From the NCBI RefSeq assembly GCF_033568475.1, contig NC_133122.1, forward strand, positions 18,979,206 to 19,043,205: a stretch of 64,000 nt of DNA, written 5' to 3'. The translations under genes and the position numbers were made by a program. Origin of the DNA: Henckelia pumila. Lineage: Eukaryota > Streptophyta > Magnoliopsida > Lamiales > Gesneriaceae. This document shows positions 58,712-64,000 of this stretch, piece after piece; positions within the stretch are counted from its first letter, which is position 1; the number at the start of each line of letters is the position of its first letter. Under the pieces are notes generated by a model that saw only the letters and a list, made by a program, of their open reading frames with translations, was not told the DNA's origin and did not search any database.

Positions 58712-59744
58712 CTTGCCTTTTATTATCTAATAAGAACTTCTTCTCCATGAAGGTGGAATTCCTTGAAACAAACACTTTTGTTTCAGTAGGATGATAGAAA
58801 TAATATCCGATTGAATTCTTCGGATATCCTACAAAATAACATAAGGTGGATCGACTATACAACTTATCTCCTACTGTCTGCTTTACGTAAGCAGGACATC
58901 CCCAAATCCTTAAGTACGAATACTTAGGAGCTTTGCCATTCCATAACTCGTATGGAGTTTTATCTACTGCTTTAGTGTGGACATTGTTCAACAACAATAC
59001 CGCCGTTTCAAGCACATAGCTCCAAAACGAAGGTGGGAGCTCAGTGAAGCTCATCATAGATCGAACCATGTCCAACAAAGTTCGATTGCGATGCTCCGAG
59101 ACACCATTCAGATGAGGTGTCATAGGAGGAGTCCATTTAGAGAGAATCCCATTCTCTTTTAGATAGTTCAAAAACTCGGTACTTAAGTATTCTCCACCTC
59201 GATCCGATCGAAGTGCTTTAATACTTCTACCTTGTTTGTTTTCTACTTCAGCCTTGAATTCTTTGAACTTTTCAAATGATTCAGACTTATATTTCATTAA
59301 ATATAAATACCCATACCTCGAATAATCATCAGTAAAGGTAATGAAGTAGGTGTGACCAAATTTAGTACCGATACTAAATGGTCCGCAAACATCTGTATGG
59401 ATCAAATCCAACAGATTTTGACTACGCTCAGGCTTCCCTTTGAAAGGAGATTTAGTCATTTTTCCTTTTAGGCAGGACTCACAAGTAGGTAGAGAGTTAA
59501 TATCAGACATATCAAACATGCCCTCTCCCACTAGCTTGTTCATCCTCCTTGAGAAATTATGACCTAGCCTAGCATGCCAAAGGTTTGCCGGATTTTGACT
59601 ATCGTTTTTCCTTTTATTTGTTGTTACCGGTTTATCAACATAATTAATTGGAACGTATTTTAATTTTAAGTTATATAGATCGTTTTCAAGTTGTCCATTT
59701 CCAATCAAACATTCATTCTTGTAAATATTGCAAATCCCATTCAC
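58665..59744 (-). pseudogene. Copia-3 pre-integrase and integrase
   Basis: 359 codons: LWHARLGH (pre-integrase), CESCLKGK zinc region, core HTDVCGPF, RSDRGGEYLSTEF and NGVSEHRNRTLLD (D,D,E), then WGCPAYVKQ and FLLDNK. It starts at an internal Met because a T10 run just upstream (near 59758) shifts the frame away from the protease. Confidence 0.92.
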
Positions 59745-60001
59745 AAAATTACAAAAAAAAAACCATCTCTATCAAGCATAGAAACAGAAATAATGTTTTT
59801 AACTAAATCTGGCACAAATAAAACATCTTTCAAAAATAACTTAAAATTGTTCTGCAAAACTAAATAAACGTCTCCCACTGATTTGGCTTCAACTCTGGAA
59901 CCATTTCCGAGCCTCAGCTGGGTCTCACCCATCCTAAGCTTACGACTTCTTGTCATCACCTGCAAATCATTGCAAATGTGAGATCCACATCCGGTATCCA
60001 A
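59741..60001 (-). pseudogene. Copia-3 protease
   Basis: Aspartic protease motif LDTGCGSHICN, then ISVSMLDRDGF. It lies in the same frame as gag, separated by a TAG at about 60005-60007 (probably TGG to TAG). It ends at the T10 homopolymer frameshift. Confidence 0.88.
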
Positions 60002-60004
60002 TAC

Positions 60005-60907
60005 CTAAGAAGTAGTATTAAGTGAAACATTTATTTCAATGTAAAACATACCCTTTGCAGTTCGCAACTGCTCGAGGTATTCCTTGCAGTTACGTTTCCA
60101 ATGACCGGGTTTCTTGCAGTGATGGCAAACATCTCCGGATATGTTCACGTTTGAAGCTTTTGTTTTGGCCTTCTTTTGTGGTACAATTTTTTTGGGTGGG
60201 GCAGAACGTTTCTTACCCTTTCCACTTGACCCCTTCTTGGAGTAAGAAGAGGAGCCAACCAAGAGTACCGGTTTATCCTTATTTAATGTGGCCTCATAAG
60301 ACACAAGCATATTGACCATCTTTTCAAGGGTGGCCTCTATCTTGTTCATATTGAAGTTCACCACAAATCCGTCAAACGACGAAGGAAGTGAAAGAAGTAA
60401 CAAGTCCACGTTTAGTTCATGCTCCAATTTCAAATCGAGTGTTACCAACTTCTCAATGAGCCCAATCATGTGTACCCCATGCTCACGGACCGAAGTCCCA
60501 TCTCGCATGCGGCATGTCATGAGCTCTTTGACGGTGGCATACCTCTCCGACCTTGATTGAGCTCCAAAAAGTTCCTTGAGGTGCATGTGTATGTCAGCAG
60601 CATTCACGGCATCCTCAAATCGCCTCTGGAGTTCATCAGACATTGAAGCTTGCATATAGCATTTAGCCTTGACATCATGGTCCCACCATTGATCAAATTT
60701 TGCCAATTCTTTCGGACTTATATTAGCCGGTGCTTCCTTTGGAGGATTCTTTTCTAACACGTAGAAAATTTTCTCCGAGTTTAGAACAATCTTTAATTTA
60801 CGAAACCATTCCGTATAGTTTGCGCCAGTCAATTTGATTTGTTCGAGAATTGAGTATAGTGGATTGCGCGAATTCATTGTAATGAAATACTGAAAAGAAA
60901 CAGACAA
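60005..60907 (-). pseudogene. Copia-3 gag
   Basis: 300 codons; the start is probably the ATG of MNSRNPLYSILEQIKL (about 60877) rather than the first Met. Gag landmarks: LTGANYTEWFRKLKIVLNS, the UBN2-type region KELFGAQSRSERYATVKELM and SLPSSFDGFVVNFNMNK, a lysine-rich stretch (KKGSSGKGKKRSAPPKK) and a CCHC knuckle CHHCKKPGHWKRNC. Ends at the TAG that separates it from protease. The frame is otherwise intact, the best-preserved gag in the window. Confidence 0.92.
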
Positions 60908-62516
60908 TAATCATTGATTGTTTAACACATAAAATATGGCGAAATTTAATTTTATGAATTTCACTCCCACTATTTTAACGATTTCACTACCCTCTAGTGA
61001 AAACGGGAAACTCCTTTCCTTAGTGGGAACATGGAGTCCAATTGACAAATCATAGTCCCGAATAATATCAGCCAACCATAATTTTCAAATGGTAGAGCTC
61101 AATTACTTCCAAAGTAACCCCCATGTTTTTACCTCATGTCCAATAAGGGCCCAATAATATGACGCCATTTATTGTGACATGTCAAGATAACCCATCAATA
61201 TTAAGTTATGATGTACGGTCGCCATGTGGATCCCCCAATAATATGAGCCAATCCCATGGGAGTTCCACCCATCTTACAACATGTGTCGATCTAATGTACA
61301 TCTTTTCGACGAACGGGCCCCCCCAATAATATGAGCCGAACCGTATCCGCGGGTAGCATCTCATACATTGATCGTTGATGGAAGGTAGGAACATTTAAAC
61401 AATATTTAAATTCCCTTTTATAAATCTTGATATCAATTTTAAATTATATTTAAAATGAGGGATTTTAATTTTTGAAAATTTGTTTCATCATGCAATTAAT
61501 GTATGCTTGCGGGATTCATACAATTTAGTCTAAACATGCATACATCAATAATATCATACATTATTTAAGGATGATCGATCTCATTATCTAATCGACCCGT
61601 GGTTGCCAATCACGAGTCTAAGTCCAATCCTAGGTGATATGCAAGTATGCAATGCAATCCTATTACATTGAGCTTCCATTTACATTTCTTCGGTCTTTAT
61701 CGTCTGCTGGGCCCACCATTATCTTCAAATCTTTATCTCCCACTAAGTCTAACAAATTTACAATAAATTTCGATGACAAGTAGGGGATACATATTTAAGG
61801 GGTGTGAACGGACCATAAACCAAGCCCACTTTTTATTACAAATGACAATTCAAACTGGGCTATAAACCAAGCCCATTAATAAAACCCAACAACAATAAAA
61901 CCAAATGTAAATTACCTAACATACACCTAAAACATTGGTCATGGCAATCGATCATCCTCTTATACAATAATTAATTTAATAACTAAAACATTGGATAACA
62001 TGCAATGACATCATAATTTAAAAGATAAAATCATATTTTATCTAATACTTTCATAAGATCATATCTTATCATCAATTGTACCAAAATAATTAATTTTATA
62101 AAATCTAATTTAACGGATAAAATTTACAAATTTTCCAAAAATTCAAATTTATCCAAAAATCAATTTTAAAAATTTCGGACTCAAACAATTTGATCCGATG
62201 CCTCGTGGACCAATCAAAAACAATTTTCGATCGGACCAAAAACTAAAATTCCAAAATATTAAAATTTTAATTAAAAAATCAATTTTAATTTTTTTCGGGC
62301 TACCGGGACAATCCCGGGCAGCCCGCGCCCCAAAATGGGGCCCGGGCAGGGCAACCGATCGCTGCCCATGGGCAGCACCGTGCGCTGCCCCGGGCAGCGA
62401 CGTTCGCTGCCCGATGTGCCCATTAAATTTTAATTTAAAATTTTGTTTTTGTTTCAAAAATCCGAGGCCAAAAATTTTGTACAATCGATTAATTTAATCG
62501 TTTGATCTGAGAGCAA
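60908..62516 (-). other. Copia-3 5' leader, 1.6 kb, non-coding
   Basis: Long region between primer site and gag with no conserved ORF. Contains four CCCAATAATATGAGCC-type direct repeats (61050-61340) and a GC-rich, palindromic block (62298-62420) in otherwise AT-rich DNA. It probably holds packaging and translation signals of the genomic RNA. Confidence 0.7.
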
Positions 62517-62532
62517 CCTGGCTCTGATACCA
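62517..62532 (-). promoter_or_regulatory. Copia-3 primer binding site, initiator-Met tRNA type
   Basis: Coding strand TGGTATCAGAGCCAGG, one base after the 5' LTR end; standard plant initiator-Met complement. Confidence 0.93.
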
Positions 62533-62533
62533 C

Positions 62534-64000
62534 TGTTGAAAAACGTGTTCAAATCAATTAAGAATTGATACCCGGTGCAGCGGAAGTTTAAAAAAATTTT
62601 ATTTTTATATATGGAATGATTCCATATCATGGGTATCAAAACTTTACGATTAAATTATGCAAGTAAAATAATAATAATCACAATTAATAATATTTTACCT
62701 ATTCAAGCAACGGCTTGATTATGGACACCAACAGAATTTAATCTGCTCTTCTTGTATATCCCGGGAACCGATGGCTTCATGATCAATCTCCGAAATAAGG
62801 TCCACGAACAGAAAACAGAAACCCTCTGATTGATTGCACTAGAAATCAATCAGATGTTTATCGAAGAGAATAAACAGATTTGATCTGTTAATTCGGAATG
62901 TAATTTTTCACAAAAAATCACAGACCGAATTTTCTCTAAAGGGACAGAGGAATTTTCGAAAATTCCCCTTTAAAATATATGTGTGATTTCGAAAATTGCA
63001 AGAGAGGAATGCTTATGATTTTCGAACACTACTCCTATATTTATAGATAATTTTTAGACTAGATTAAGTTATGATTATATTAGGACTCTAACTCCTTAGG
63101 GCCTATAATCCATAACTTAAGTCCAACAAGCCAAGCCTGTTATTATAGAAATTAATATAAAATTCATCGTGACTCTTATTGATAAACTGATTTTACCAAT
63201 GTACATAGAAACCATTTCTGCATCTTTTAAAGTCAAGATAATTTTTCTGAATCCGAATTCAGTGATTTCCAAAAATGCTCATCTCTATGTCATTTTAGGA
63301 AATTTCACTCCCTTTTAGTTAAGAAGTCCAACTTCTCTTTCATTAAATTTAACTCTTTAAATTTAACTATCTCAACGGGTTTTAGTAATCCATTACTTGT
63401 GTGACCCTCAATGGTTCAGGGATACAGCTAGCCGTGGGCTCACAACTCCTTTTGACTCGGAACAACAATTTCCGACTTACCCAACGAATCATGGTAAGAG
63501 CGTCTAGCAACATCGCCCCATGATTCCCTAGGTATCACTGATAGTGCCTGCAAGAACCAGTAGATTTTAGTTAGCGTACAGTACGGTCCCTTCATCCATA
63601 TATCCCGATCGAATCAACAATCATTGGTGCATCGAGAGTGGTTCGAGATTCGATAACTATGCATTACATCTTGGAGATCAAATAGTGACATCGCATGTAT
63701 TACTAGGAAAATCGAGTAACCTAAAACACATCATGTACTCTGGCCAGAGATTCGTCACACTAATATCTCCTCAGATCGCATAGGATATCCACACTCGCAA
63801 GTATGTGGTGAATCCTTGACAACAAAGCATCGAATCCTGTATGTGTCGTAACTGTACCCAATCCCGACACCTGATGACCCCAATAGAGTCGGTAAACGAG
63901 TCAAAGTACAGTACTAGCATATAGAGTCTCAATGATGTTTCAAGTAGTAAGGACTAATGGTGTACAACCAAAACCGCGGACTTTATCCACTCGATAAGTG
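62534..64000 (-). repeat. Copia-3 5' LTR, cut by the window end
   Basis: First 1467 bp, matching 55043 onward with scattered substitutions (a few per cent by hand). The remaining ~440 bp and the right target duplication lie outside the window. Confidence 0.94.

Larger units (their letters stand above)
55043..64000 (-). mobile_element. Copia-3: Ty1/copia retrotransposon, runs off the window
   Basis: 3' LTR complete (55043-56946, 1904 bp, TGTTGG...TTTCA); 5' LTR starts at 62534 and is cut by the window end. Coding strand is minus: primer site, 1.6-kb leader, gag, protease, integrase, reverse transcriptase, RNase H. The left flank is GACAC; the matching duplication would lie beyond 64000. The long LTR and the pol sequence suggest the Angela/TAR side of copia, but lineage is not firm. 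LTRs differ by a few per cent. The coding region carries one nonsense codon and several frameshifts, so it is not autonomous. Confidence 0.94.

Noticed and set aside
62149..62497. Overlapping ORFs on both strands (99 and 111 codons) in the Copia-3 leader
   Set aside because: Created by the GC-rich palindromic block in a leader that is non-coding in copia elements; no protein resemblance.

Overview
This window is nuclear DNA from a flowering plant. The evidence is AT-rich intergenic DNA with (AT)n microsatellites, plant-type LTR retrotransposons, hAT and MULE transposons and MITEs, plus a senescence-regulator (S40/DUF584) gene. A GAGACGGTCTCA-type MITE near 19.1 kb is a kind I associate with Lamiales, but that is recollection and was not tested. 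There are no bacterial operons, CRISPR arrays or phage genes. Two cellular genes are supported: the intronless S40-like gene (1083-1553, minus) and a four-exon gene for a 48-residue membrane microprotein (38105-38714, minus) that I cannot assign to a family.

Layout. 1-7.35 kb: S40-like gene and AT-rich DNA with one MITE. 7.35-16.06 kb: Copia-1 (Tork/Tnt1-like, minus strand, 5-bp TSD ATATA). A 3.7-kb hAT element of the ZMYM1/DUF4371 type (8049-11758, 8-bp TSD TTGATGTC) sits inside its RNase H coding region. 16.06-19.5 kb: small repeats and MITEs. 19.5-37.8 kb: Copia-2, a Sirevirus-like element on the minus strand with gag-pol and a further ORF downstream of pol. It carries two nested insertions: a very young Gypsy chromovirus (24170-31764, TSD TCAAC) in its reverse-transcriptase region, and a Cassandra-type TRIM with 5S-rRNA-like LTR sequence (36474-37297, TSD AGTAA) in its 5' LTR. 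37.8-41.7 kb: the microprotein gene and intergenic DNA. 41.7-53.65 kb: a hAT (BED/RICESLEEPER-type) transposase pseudogene in a 4.1-4.2-kb tandem repeat present 2.8 times, each unit also carrying a long-TIR Mutator-like non-autonomous element. 53.65-55.04 kb: AT-rich remnants. 55.04-64.0 kb: Copia-3, minus strand, running off the right edge.

Every transposon coding region seen is broken by stops or frameshifts except the 1192-residue Gypsy pol frame. By hand count the LTR pairs differ by about 3-4 % in the Copia elements and about 0.3 % in the Gypsy element, so the Gypsy insertion is the most recent event.

The strongest unexplained signal is a family of short palindromes (CAGTGTTGnCAACACTG and close variants). 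It is scattered about 15 times through Copia-2, in LTRs, spacer and coding regions alike, and not noticed elsewhere in the window. The Gypsy element landed exactly in the centre of one copy.
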